The translations under genes and the position numbers were made by a program. Below, in pieces: positions 48,824 through 57,993 of a stretch of DNA of 64,000 bases. Each line of letters opens with the position of its first letter. Within the stretch, counting starts at the first letter, position 1. Source of the stretch: SKKY01 sp965228015 (GTDB taxonomy: Bacteria > Bacillota > Peptococcia > Peptococcales > SKKY01). The notes beneath the pieces are model-generated. The model worked only from the letters and a program-made list of their open reading frames with translations, searched no databases and had not been told where the DNA came from. The stretch is taken from assembly GCA_965228015.1 (NCBI GenBank), contig OZ245787.1, positions 1,736,001 to 1,800,000 on the forward strand, written 5' to 3'.

Positions 48824-50272
48824 ATGAGACAAGAATTAATTATTCAGGCAGGTGAAGAAGAAGTACAGATTGCTGTTTTGGAAGAGGGTAAGCTTACAGA
48901 ATTATTCTTTGGAGAATCCATTAAAGAAGGGTATTCAGGAAATATTTATCTGGGCAGAGTGGAAAATGTACTTCCAGGAATGCAATCTGCTTTTGTTGAT
49001 ATTGGTTTAAATAAAAATGCTTTCTTATATGTTGAAGAAGCAATTTTGAATAATGGTGTTAAAGAAAACGGAGAATACCATATTGCAGATTATGTAAAAA
49101 AAGGAGAAGAGATTCTTGTACAGGTTATAAAGGAACCTGTTCGACAGAAAGGATCCCGTATTTCACGACAGATTACTTTACCAGGAAGATATCTGGTGCT
49201 TATGCCTCTTAACAATCATCTTGGTATTTCCAAGAAAATTGAGGATCAGGAAAAGGTTCAGTACCTCAGAGAAATAATGGAGGAAATTAAACCTCCGGAT
49301 ATGGGTGTAATCGTTCGAACGGTAGCAGAGAATATTAGTAAAAAATGTCTTGAAGAAGACATGGAAAATTTATTGGAAACCTGGAATAAAATTACAGAGA
49401 AGGCAAAAAAGTCCAATCCACCAGAGTTAATTAATACAGAAAAACCTGTTCTTGAAAAAATAATGAGAGATATTTTGAATCATAATGTGAAAAAAGTTAT
49501 TGTTAACAACAAAGAAAATTATGAAAAACTTCGCCTCTTCAGCAAAGAAGAAGGAAAAGGTTTTGAAATAGAAATGGTTCAGGAAAAGGATCTTTTTTCA
49601 CATTTTGATATTAAAAATCAAATTAATAATGCCTTGTCAAGAAAAGTATGGCTGGAAAACGGAGGCTATATTGTTTTTGACGAAACTGAAGCGTTAACCT
49701 TAGTGGATGTAAATACCGGGAAATATATCGGAAAAACAAATGTTTTTGAGGATACTATTTTAGAAACAAATATTGAGGCAATTAAAGAGATAGTAAGACA
49801 AATAAGATTGAGAAATATTGGCGGGATTATTATTATCGATTTTATTGATATGCAGGATAAAGAAAAAAAAGATTATTTAGTTGAAGAATTAAACAAAGAA
49901 TTAAAAAAAGACAGAATAAAAAGCCATATTTTTGGAATAACCCATCTTGGTTTGGTAGAAATGACCAGAAAAAAAGTTGGCAGTGCCCTTTCTTCTGCTT
50001 TTGAAAGAAAATGCCAGAATTGTGAAGGCAGGGGCAAGGTTACATCTGAGAGACTTGTTTTTTCGAATATAAAAGAAGACCTTAAGATACTTGTAAGGGA
50101 AAATGGATACAAAACTCTAATTGTGAAAGTTTCATCCTTTATGTATCGATATCTTCTTAATCATAACGCTAAGATTATTAAAGCCATGGAAGAGAAGATG
50201 GGAATAATCATAGTAATAGTTGAAGATTATAATTACAGGGATGATTATTATGAAAATAGAAGGTATCTATAA
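48824..50272 (+). CDS. rng: Ribonuclease G/E family endoribonuclease
   Basis: The 482-residue protein has the S1-like domain (GNIYLGRVENVLPGMQSAFV), the RNase H-like and DNase I-like core with ALTLVDVNTGKYIG and IDFIDMQ, and the zinc-link CQNCEGRGK, all typical of RNase G. It matures rRNA and starts RNA decay. It is intact between the broken radical SAM pair and the phosphoesterase, and lacks the long C-terminal scaffold of RNase E. Confidence 0.93.
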   Translation: MRQELIIQAGEEEVQIAVLEEGKLTELFFGESIKEGYSGNIYLGRVENVLPGMQSAFVDIGLNKNAFLYVEEAILNNGVKENGEYHIADYVKKGEEILVQVIKEPVRQKGSRISRQITLPGRYLVLMPLNNHLGISKKIEDQEKVQYLREIMEEIKPPDMGVIVRTVAENISKKCLEEDMENLLETWNKITEKAKKSNPPELINTEKPVLEKIMRDILNHNVKKVIVNNKENYEKLRLFSKEEGKGFEIEMVQEKDLFSHFDIKNQINNALSRKVWLENGGYIVFDETEALTLVDVNTGKYIGKTNVFEDTILETNIEAIKEIVRQIRLRNIGGIIIIDFIDMQDKEKKDYLVEELNKELKKDRIKSHIFGITHLGLVEMTRKKVGSALSSAFERKCQNCEGRGKVTSERLVFSNIKEDLKILVRENGYKTLIVKVSSFMYRYLLNHNAKIIKAMEEKMGIIIVIVEDYNYRDDYYENRRYL

Positions 50273-50980
50273 ATGAAGCTATGGGCAATAGGAGATTTTC
50301 ATTTATCCTTTTCAGAAGAGGGTAAACTAAGAAAATCTATGGGTATTTTTGGAGAAAACTGGGAAAATCATGACCGAAAAATTAAAGATAACTGGATTGA
50401 AAATATTTCCGGTGATGATTTAATTTTGATTCCTGGAGATTTTTCCTGGGCAATGAATCTTGAAGAATTGAAACTGGATATTGAGTATTTAAATAAGCTT
50501 CCTGGTAAAAAAATATTTATCAGAGGTAATCACGATTACTGGTGGACAAGCAGCAAAAAAATGAAGGAATTTTTTCCTGAAGGTATTTATTTTATACAAA
50601 ATGACTATTTTCAGATTAAGGAAGATCTTTATATTTGCGGTACCAGAGGGTGGTCAGTTCCCGGAGAAAAAGGATTTAGCCAGAAGGATGAAAAAATTTA
50701 TCTTAGAGAGTTAAGCCGGCTTAGACTTTCTCTAAATTCTGTCCCCAAAGGAGATAATATAGAAATAATTGTTATGCTCCATTATCCACCAGTAAATATG
50801 AAACATGAATATAGCGGTTTTATTGAATTGCTGGAGGAGTATAATGTGAAACTATGTATATACGGTCATCTTCATGATGCTTCAATTGGATGCAGAATTC
50901 CTGATTCAAAATGGGGAATTGATTTTAGGCTTGTAAGTGCAGATGCGCTGAATTTTAAGCCATCCCTGATTAAGAGTTAG
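50273..50980 (+). CDS. Calcineurin-like metallophosphoesterase, C-terminus altered by IS insertion
   Basis: The metal-binding motifs are visible: GDFHLSF, IPGDFSWA, GNHDYWW and YGHLHDA. The substrate is unknown. The stop comes from the ISLre2 end: the native frame (CTGATTAAGATAATTTTTTG) would read LIKIIF and stop, but the inserted element gives LIKS and stop. The loss is small and probably harmless. rng lies directly upstream with no gap. Confidence 0.88.
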   Translation: MKLWAIGDFHLSFSEEGKLRKSMGIFGENWENHDRKIKDNWIENISGDDLILIPGDFSWAMNLEELKLDIEYLNKLPGKKIFIRGNHDYWWTSSKKMKEFFPEGIYFIQNDYFQIKEDLYICGTRGWSVPGEKGFSQKDEKIYLRELSRLRLSLNSVPKGDNIEIIVMLHYPPVNMKHEYSGFIELLEEYNVKLCIYGHLHDASIGCRIPDSKWGIDFRLVSADALNFKPSLIKS

Positions 50981-52527
50981 TGTAAAATAATTATGGGTAA
51001 AAAAACAAAAAATATTAGAGCAACTCCTTATGTTACAATTAAATTGCTAAACCAAATCGCAAAAAAAAGGAGAAACTCTAATGAATAATATTATACATGA
51101 AATTGCAACTAAAATCAGTAAAGAAATAGCAGAAAATATGGAAACAACTTTAATTGAGGGAAATAATATATCTGAATTCATTTTAAAAACCAAAAAAATG
51201 CTGGATGAAGTTGGGGTTGCAATTACAGAAAAAGTACTTGAAACTGTAGATATTTTAGTTAAAAAAGATTGTGCAAGAAAAAGAGACTGGAAAATAAAGG
51301 AAACAAAGTCGAAGAAAAGTTTGGCGACGATATTTGGTGAAGTAACCTATAAAAGAACGTATTATGTTTATAAAATTACCGGTGAATATAAATACTTATC
51401 TGATGAAGCTGTTGGTATTGAAGCAAATGACAGAATGGATATATTGCTAGAATCAATGTTAATAGAAGAAGCAATAGAGATACCATACAGAAAAAGTAGC
51501 GAAAAAATATCGAAGAATGTGTATCTTACTGGTCAAACAGTAATGAATTCTATTAGAAAGCTTAAAGATATTTCTAATCATGCAGCACCAGTGAAAAAAC
51601 TGATTCTCAAGCTAAGGTTTTGTACATCGAAGCTGATGAAGATCATGTTTCACTTCAAAGAGGAACATGTGCCGAACCTAGATTAATTTATATTCACGAA
51701 GGTAAGTGAAAGGTAAGTAAAGATAGATATGAATTAATAAATCCCAGATACTTTAGTGGTCTCTACCAAGATAGTGCTGATTTATGGCTTGAAGTAGCTG
51801 ATTATATTGATAGCAACTATGAAGAAGAAACTATTGAAAAGATATATTTATCAGGAGATGGAGCCAACTGGATAAAACAAGGCAAAGAATGGATTAAAGA
51901 TAGTATCTATGTTTTAGATAGATACTATTTGTCGAAATATATAAAGAAGGCAACTGCTCATATGAAAGGCACACACCAAATGATGTGGTATTACATAAAT
52001 ACGAAAAGGAAAGATTTCGTAAAAGATTTATTCAAAGCAATAATTGAAGAAACAGAATCAGAAACAAAAAATAGAAGCAATAAAAGATGCTAGAAGTTAT
52101 GTGTTAAATAATTGGGAAGGTATAATGAATCAATATGACCCGGATTATATAGGCTGTAGCACAGAAGGCCATATTAGTTATATATTATCTACAAGATTAA
52201 ATTCAAGGCCTCTAAGCTGGTGCAGAGAAGGTGTTGATCAAATGTCACGTCTGAGGGCTTTTAAGGCTAATTCAGGTAATGTATATGATTTAGTAAAAGA
52301 AAGAAGCAAGAAAAACAGAAACAAGAATCATAAAATTAGAAAGCCGTGTTATAAAAAAAGCTACGAACCTAATATCAGATGAGAAATTCGGCAATGTGCC
52401 AGTAGTTTTAACTGGCAAGAGAACTTGGAAAAGAGAATTGTTTAAAAGGATAGCGAGTGCGATTTAGCACGTAATACATACAAGGGGTTTTTTATTCTTT
52501 TAAAACCCATAATTAATTGACACGATC
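50976..52527 (+). mobile_element. ISLre2-family element, copy 2
   Basis: The element is 1552 bp, flanked by a 9-bp target duplication TGATTAAGA (50967-50975 and 52528-52536), the size known for ISLre2. It is inserted at the last codons of the phosphoesterase gene. It is nearly identical to copy 1, including the same lesions. Confidence 0.93.
51081..52467 (+). pseudogene. ISLre2 transposase, copy 2, with the lesions of copy 1 plus one more
   Basis: It shares with copy 1 the loss of one A (51594-51599), TGA at 51707-51709 and the C-terminal shift. In addition it has an extra A at 52066-52071 that copy 1 lacks (A6 against A5). Both copies contain the same DEDHVSLQRG and MSRLRAFKAN blocks. Confidence 0.88.
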
Positions 52528-52543
52528 TGATTAAGATAATTTT

Positions 52544-52572
52544 TTGACTTTATATAAGGTATGATGTAATAT
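52544..52572 (+). promoter_or_regulatory. rplU promoter
   Basis: TTGACT (52544-52549), a 17-base spacer and TAATAT (52567-52572). It starts 8 bases after the ISLre2 target duplication, so the element just missed it. Confidence 0.7.
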
Positions 52573-52579
52573 ATTATAG

Positions 52580-52680
52580 TCTATAGTGGTCTCGCTGTGT
52601 GACGTTAAAACCGCGCGGAAAAGGTTCCAAAACTGTTTTTACAGTACCTTAAGAGGCGAGTCTTTCGAATTGGAGGTGCA
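52580..52680 (+). promoter_or_regulatory. Probable L21 leader RNA
   Basis: The leader before rplU contains GTGGTCTCGCTGTGTGACG, AAAACCGCGCGGAAAAGGTT and AGAGGCGAGTCTTTCGAATTG, a layout like the L21 leader of Firmicutes, which is thought to bind bL21 for autoregulation. The fold was not computed. Confidence 0.55.
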
Positions 52681-52683
52681 GAC

Positions 52684-52995
52684 ATGTACGCTATTATTGA
52701 AACAGGTGGAAAACAATACAAAGTTCAAGAAGGTGACAGCATCAACGTTGAGTTATTAAACGCTGAAATTGGTGATGTTATTGAGCTTGATAAAGTATTA
52801 ATGGTTTCTAATGGACAAGGCATCAAGGTTGGTGCTCCATATGTTCAAGAAGCAAAGATTCAGGCTAAAGTGCAAAATCACGGTAAGGCAAGAAAGATTA
52901 TCGTTTATAAGTACAAAGCTAAAAAGAACTACCGTAAAAAGCAAGGTCACCGTCAGCCATTTACAAGCATTATTATTGAAAAAATTGTAGGCTAA
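52684..52995 (+). CDS. rplU: Large ribosomal subunit protein bL21
   Basis: The 103-residue protein begins MYAIIETGGKQYKVQEGD and ends with the RKKQGHRQPFTSIIIEKIVG motif. GGAGGTG precedes the start. It is the first gene of the rplU-prp-rpmA-obgE unit. Confidence 0.97.
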   Translation: MYAIIETGGKQYKVQEGDSINVELLNAEIGDVIELDKVLMVSNGQGIKVGAPYVQEAKIQAKVQNHGKARKIIVYKYKAKKNYRKKQGHRQPFTSIIIEKIVG

Positions 52996-52998
52996 TAA

Positions 52999-53349
52999 AT
53001 GATTAAAGCCAGGTTCTTGTTTAAGGATTCAGATTATTCAGGTTTGGAAGTTTCCGGCCATGCTTTTTTTGATGAGTATGGGAAAGATATTGTTTGTGCA
53101 GGTGTTTCTGCATTGGCAACAACAGGATATAATTCTTTGTCCTTTCATATTGGGGAAGAAAAAATCCGACTTGAAATTGACGAATCTAAAGGTTACCTGA
53201 AATTTGAAATTATTGACGGAAATAAAGAAGATTATGAAAAATCAAATTTAATTTTGAAAACTATTGAGATTGGCATAGATTCCATTGCTCAGGCTTATGC
53301 CGGGCATGTTACAGTAAAAAAAGGAGGTGGATGGCATGCTAAAAATTAA
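52999..53349 (+). CDS. prp: Ribosomal-processing cysteine protease Prp
   Basis: Prp removes the N-terminal extension of bL27 in Firmicutes. The 116-residue protein has the catalytic His in EVSGHAFFDEYG and Cys in IVCAGVSALATT. The gene overlaps the start of rpmA by 14 bases, and its substrate is the next gene's product. Confidence 0.93.
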   Translation: MIKARFLFKDSDYSGLEVSGHAFFDEYGKDIVCAGVSALATTGYNSLSFHIGEEKIRLEIDESKGYLKFEIIDGNKEDYEKSNLILKTIEIGIDSIAQAYAGHVTVKKGGGWHAKN

Positions 53350-53614
53350 TTTACAGTTATTCGCATCTAAAAAAGGTGTAGGTAGCTCAAAGAACGGTCG
53401 TGATTCAGCTGCCAAAAGACTTGGAGTAAAACGTTCAGATGGTCAGAGTGTATTAGCAGGCAATATTCTTGTTCGCCAAAGAGGCACGAAGCTTCACCCA
53501 GGTAATAACGTGGGTATTGGTGGAGATGATACTTTATTTGCACTGGTTACTGGTGTAGTTAAGTTCGAAAGAATGGATAAAAAGAGAAAAATGGTAAGCG
53601 TTTACTCTGCATAA
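53336..53614 (+). CDS. rpmA: Large ribosomal subunit protein bL27 with cleavable N-terminus
   Basis: The protein begins MLKINLQLFASKKGVGSSKN. The LQLFA-SKKG junction is the Prp cleavage site; only the cut form assembles into active ribosomes. The start was set at the ATG that gives this extension, inside the prp 3' end and behind AAGGAGG. The rest (QSVLAGNILVRQRGTKLHPG) is typical. Confidence 0.95.
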   Translation: MLKINLQLFASKKGVGSSKNGRDSAAKRLGVKRSDGQSVLAGNILVRQRGTKLHPGNNVGIGGDDTLFALVTGVVKFERMDKKRKMVSVYSA

Positions 53615-53619
53615 TAAGG

Positions 53620-53646
53620 ACCTGGCTGAAATGCCAGGTTTTTTTC
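53620..53646 (+). terminator. Terminator after rpmA
   Basis: ACCTGGC (53620-53626) and GCCAGGT (53633-53639) with a 6-base loop and seven Ts, before obgE. Confidence 0.85.
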
Positions 53647-53678
53647 TTGTTTATTAATTTAGGAAGGAGGTTATACCA

Positions 53679-54953
53679 ATGTTTTATGATTATACAAAAA
53701 TAAATGTTAAAGCCGGTGATGGGGGAAATGGTTGTTCTGCCTTCAGGAGAGAAAAATTTGTTCCCTTTGGTGGTCCTGCAGGTGGTGATGGAGGCAAAGG
53801 TGGAGATATAATTCTAAGGGCAGACTCGGGTTTACGGACATTAGTTGATTTTAGATATCAAGCTCATTATAAAGCTGATCGTGGTGAACATGGGAAAGGT
53901 TCATCTATGCATGGAAAAAATGCAAAGGAACTTGTTCTTAGAGTTCCTGTTGGAACAATTGTGAAAGACTCGGAAACAGGGAAAGTATTGGCGGATTTAA
54001 TTGCCCCTGGGCAAGAATTTATTGCAGCCAAAGGTGGCCGGGGTGGAAAAGGTAATAAGCGCTTTAAATCTCCGAAAAATACAGCTCCAACTTTTGCTGA
54101 AAATGGTGATATGGGCGAAAACCGCTGGTTAATACTTGAGTTGAAATTACTTGCTGATGTTGGATTAGTAGGCTTCCCGAATGTAGGGAAATCAACAATT
54201 ATTTCTCAGGTATCTGCCGCTAAATCTAAAATTGCTGATTACCACTTCACAACATTAAGTCCAAATCTTGGTCTGGTTAAGCTTGAACATGGTGCAAGTT
54301 TTGTAATGGCAGATATTCCAGGACTTATTGAAGGTGCAGCGGAGGGAGCTGGCCTTGGTCACAGATTTCTTCGTCATACAGAAAGAACAAAGGTATTAAT
54401 TCATGTTTTAGATATTTCAGGGTCTGAAAACAGAAATCCTGTTGAAGACTTTCATCTTATTAATAAAGAATTGGCAAAGTATAGTGAAAAACTTACAAAA
54501 AGACCAATGATAATAGTGGCAAATAAAATGGATATTACCGGGGCAGAAGAAAAGCTTGAAGAATTTAAAAAAGAAATTACCGGTTATGATATTTTTCCTG
54601 TCTCTGTAGCAACGGGTGAGGGACTAAAAGAATTAATTTATCATGCTTACAAGGTTCTGGAATCTCTTCCAGATGATATTCAGCTGGAAGAGATTCAGGA
54701 GGATCAAATTAAAGTTACTAAGGTTGAGGAAGAAAAGCAGTTCTATATTAAAAAAGATGGTAATGTTTTCTATGTTCTTGGTGACGAAATAGATAAGCTT
54801 TATCATAAAACTCAGTTTTCCAGCGAAGAGGCAATGCTTAGATTTATAAAAATTCTTGAAAATATGGGTGTCGTAGATGAACTGAGAGAAAAAGGTGCTG
54901 TTGATGGAGACACAATAGTTGTTAAGGATATAGAGTTTGACTTTTTAGACTAA
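53679..54953 (+). CDS. obgE: GTPase Obg
   Basis: Obg is an essential GTPase of ribosome assembly. The glycine-rich Obg fold (KINVKAGDGGNGCSAFRREK, GGKGGDIIL) is followed by the G domain with GFPNVGKST (G1), ADIPGLIEGA (G3) and NKMD (G4), and a C-terminal OCT domain. The length of 424 residues is normal. AAGGAGG precedes the start. It is intact. Confidence 0.97.
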   Translation: MFYDYTKINVKAGDGGNGCSAFRREKFVPFGGPAGGDGGKGGDIILRADSGLRTLVDFRYQAHYKADRGEHGKGSSMHGKNAKELVLRVPVGTIVKDSETGKVLADLIAPGQEFIAAKGGRGGKGNKRFKSPKNTAPTFAENGDMGENRWLILELKLLADVGLVGFPNVGKSTIISQVSAAKSKIADYHFTTLSPNLGLVKLEHGASFVMADIPGLIEGAAEGAGLGHRFLRHTERTKVLIHVLDISGSENRNPVEDFHLINKELAKYSEKLTKRPMIIVANKMDITGAEEKLEEFKKEITGYDIFPVSVATGEGLKELIYHAYKVLESLPDDIQLEEIQEDQIKVTKVEEEKQFYIKKDGNVFYVLGDEIDKLYHKTQFSSEEAMLRFIKILENMGVVDELREKGAVDGDTIVVKDIEFDFLD

Positions 54954-54966
54954 GGAGAAATTAATT

Positions 54967-55614
54967 ATGATTAATAAATCTAATCAGGATTTTAAAAAAG
55001 CTTCTTTAGAAATGTTAAATAATTATTGGGTTCCGGCTTTATTTGTATCTTTAATTGTTTGGTTTTTGGCAAATAGTGCTAATACTTTTGCTACCACAAG
55101 CGTTGAGGAAGTTTACCGTAATGGAGAGATTATAAGACAGACTGTTGAGAGGCAGAGTAGTTTTCTTGGGCTGTTAAATTTTTTCTTTTCAGGACCAGCA
55201 TATTTTGGAGGAGCGGCTTTTTTCTTGAATTTATATCGAAGGAATAATCCTGAAGTAAGAGATGTTATTTCTGGTTTTTCAAAATTTAGTAAATATTTTC
55301 TTGCTGATTTAGTAATGTTTATTTTTATTGTACTATGGGCTTTATTATTAATAATTCCCGGGATTATTGCTGCTTACAGATATTCCATGGCTTGGTATAT
55401 TTTAAATGATAATCCGGAAATGAGCTTTATGGATGCAATTCAAAGAAGTAAAGAGCTTATGGATGGTAGCAAAATGGCATTATTCAGCTTACAATTATCA
55501 TTCTTTGGATGGTTCTTGCTTGCAATTCTGACTATGGGTATTGGGTTTATCCCACTATTTGCATATTACAGCGGAGCGAAAACAGCATTTTATGAGGAGC
55601 TTATAACAGAATAA
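54967..55614 (+). CDS. DUF975-family membrane protein, unknown function
   Basis: This 215-residue protein has about five hydrophobic spans, an N-terminal SNQDFKKASLEMLNNYWVPA and the LWALLLIIPGIIAAYRYSMA stretch typical of DUF975. The role is unknown. It is intact and lies 13 bases after obgE. Confidence 0.8.
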   Translation: MINKSNQDFKKASLEMLNNYWVPALFVSLIVWFLANSANTFATTSVEEVYRNGEIIRQTVERQSSFLGLLNFFFSGPAYFGGAAFFLNLYRRNNPEVRDVISGFSKFSKYFLADLVMFIFIVLWALLLIIPGIIAAYRYSMAWYILNDNPEMSFMDAIQRSKELMDGSKMALFSLQLSFFGWFLLAILTMGIGFIPLFAYYSGAKTAFYEELITE

Positions 55615-55623
55615 GGAATATTT

Positions 55624-55679
55624 AAACTTCCCGGGAAGTATAAATGAAAAATCATTTATATGAATCGGGGAGTTTTTTT
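55624..55679 (+). terminator. Terminator/hairpin between the DUF975 gene and comEA
   Basis: AAACTTCCCG and CGGGGAGTTT form the outer stem, TATAAATGA/TCATTTATA the inner stem, followed by seven Ts. It overlaps an in-frame upstream ATG of comEA, which is why the comEA start is set at 55680. Confidence 0.8.
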
Positions 55680-56272
55680 ATGCATGAATTTATTGAAAAA
55701 AACAAATTATTTATTATGGTAGGAGTTCTTTTTACATTATTCACTGTTTTTTCTTCAGAAAAGGAAGGAAGTGAAATTATAATAAGTGAAATAAATGAAG
55801 ATCAAGAAATGCAGGAAGAAAAAGAGATAATTGAAGAAAAAATAAAGATTTTTGTTCATGTTGCGGGAAATGCAGGCAAACCAGGTTTATATGAGATAAA
55901 TAAGGGATCACGTCTAAATGATTTGATAATACCTGCTGAAATTACAAATATTGAAATTCTTGATAAATATTTTAACAGAGCCCAGATTTTATCTGATGGA
56001 GAAAAAATATATATTCCCTTTCCTGAAGAACTGGATGAAAATCTTGAAGAAAAAGGATATTTCCGGGAACAATCAGATGTAAAACTTATTAATATAAATA
56101 CTGCGGATATTAATGATTTAATAAATCTTCCAGGAATTGGAGAGATGAAAGCAAGAGATATAATTGATTTTAGAGAAAAAATGGAAAATTTAAAATAATT
56201 GATGATATAATAATGGTTAAAGGTATAGGCGCTGCCACCTTTGAAAGAATAAAAGAGTTAATAAAAACTTGA
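55680..56272 (+). pseudogene. comEA: ComEA-like DNA-binding competence protein, one frameshift
   Basis: A membrane anchor (KLFIMVGVLFTLFTVF) is followed by a SLBB-like domain (IFVHVAGNAGKPGLYEINKG) and a helix-hairpin-helix domain (LININTADINDLINLPGIGE). Loss of one A in 56176-56181 ends the frame at KMENLK; with the A restored it continues NGKFKIIDDIIMVKGIGAAT to LIKT. ComEA binds incoming DNA at the membrane. Confidence 0.85.
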
Positions 56273-56287
56273 TTGGAGTGGATTGGA

Positions 56288-57957
56288 TTGATTAGTGATC
56301 AGGTAACTAAAGGCGTTGAGAGGGCACCTCACAAATCTTTGTTTTATGCAACAGGGTATTCCCCTGATGATTTAAAAAGCCTCTTGTAGGGATAGTGAAT
56401 GCACAGAATGAGATAATTCCAGGACATGTTCATCTGGATGAAATAGCAGAAGCGGCAAAAAAGGAGTTATTGCCAGAGGTGGTACTCCAATGGAATTTCC
56501 AGCAATAGAAATTTGTGATGGAATTGCCATGAATCATAGTGGAATGAGATATCCTTTGGCAAGTCGTGAGCTTATTGCTGATTCAATAGAAGCTATGGCC
56601 GTTGCTCATAAGTTTGATGCCCTGGTTTTAGTAGGTAATTGCGATAAAATAGTTCCTGGAATGTTAATGGCTGCCGCAAGACTAAATATTCCCAGCATTT
56701 ATATATCTGTTGGACCAATGCTTCCAGGTAAATTTGACGGTGTTGAAACGAATTTAATAAAAGGGGCTTTTGAGGCAGTAGGCTAGTATGATAAAGGTCA
56801 GATTTCAGAGAACACTTTAGAAGATATGGCTTTAAGTGCTTGTCCTACATGTGGAAGCTGTGCAGGGATGTATACTGCAAATACAATGAATTGTCTTACT
56901 GAGGGTCTTGGCATTGCTTTACCTGGTAACGGTACAATACCTGCGGTTTATGGTCAAAGAAAAGCTCTTGCTCAAAAAGCCGGAGAGTCTGTTATGTATT
57001 TATTGGAAAAAATATTCGTCCAAGGGATATTATGATTAAAGAGGCATTTATGAATGCAATTGCTCTCGATATGGCTATTGGAGGTTCAAGTAATACAGTT
57101 CTTCATCTTATGGCTATTGCCAATCAGGCAGAAGTAGCTGTTGATTTGGAAGATTTTGACAGAATCAGCAACAAGGTTCCAAATATCTGTAAACTTAATC
57201 CTTCAGGAATTCATAGAATCCTTGATTTATATGAAGCTGGAGATATATCGGCAGTAATAAAAAGATTGATTGAAAATAATTATTTAAATGGAGAAACAAA
57301 AACAGTATTTGGTGTTTCTCTTGCTGAAAGTGTATCTCATGCAAAAGCAAGGAACAATGATGTTATAAGAGAAATTGAAAATGTATATTCAAAAACCGGC
57401 GGCATCGCAATATTAAAAGGTAATCTGGCAATGGACGGAGCAGTGGTAAAACAAATTGGTGTTGCTAAAGAAATACTTGTTCACCAAGGACCTGCAAAGG
57501 TATATGATTCAGAAGAAGAAGCGTATGCTGCTATTCGTGGTGGTGAGATTGTAAAAGGTAATGTTGTTGTGGTTCGTTACGAAGATCCAAAAGGGGGACC
57601 TGGAATGAGAGAGATATTAAGTCCCACAGCTTCAATTATCGGAATGGGTCTGGATAAAGATACTGCCCTGATTACTGATGGAAGATTTTCTGGAGGTACA
57701 GTAGGTGCAGCTATCGGTCACGTTTCACCAGAGGCTGCTGAAGGTGGAGTCATAGCACTTATAAAATCCGGAGACCAAATTTCTATTAATATCCCTGAAA
57801 GGAAACTGGAAATTCTTGTTTCTGAAGAGGAATTGAGTGAAAGAAGAAAAAATGGGTAAAACCGAAGAGAGACTTAATGAAAAATTCCTATTTAAGACGT
57901 TACGCAGCTTTAGTTACAAGTGCAAGCACAGATGCTGTTATGAGGGATGATATTTAA
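56288..57957 (+). pseudogene. ilvD: Dihydroxy-acid dehydratase, four frameshifts and one in-frame TAG
   Basis: IlvD carries out the last shared step of isoleucine and valine synthesis. Recognisable parts are GGTPMEFPAIEICDGIAMNH, the Fe-S Cys region SACPTCGSCAGMYTANTMNC, MAIGGSSNTVLHLMAIANQA and the C-terminal GRFSGGTVGAAIGHVSPEAA. Shifts occur in A-runs near 56374-56378, 56457-56462, 57007-57012 and 57848-57853, each one A short. TAG at 56784-56786 (EAVG-stop-YDKG, Gln plausible) adds to them. The start is a TTG, the least certain part. It is one of the most damaged genes here. Confidence 0.9.
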
Positions 57958-57993
57958 GAAAAAAGTATAGTTAATACTAAGGAGTTTTATAAA

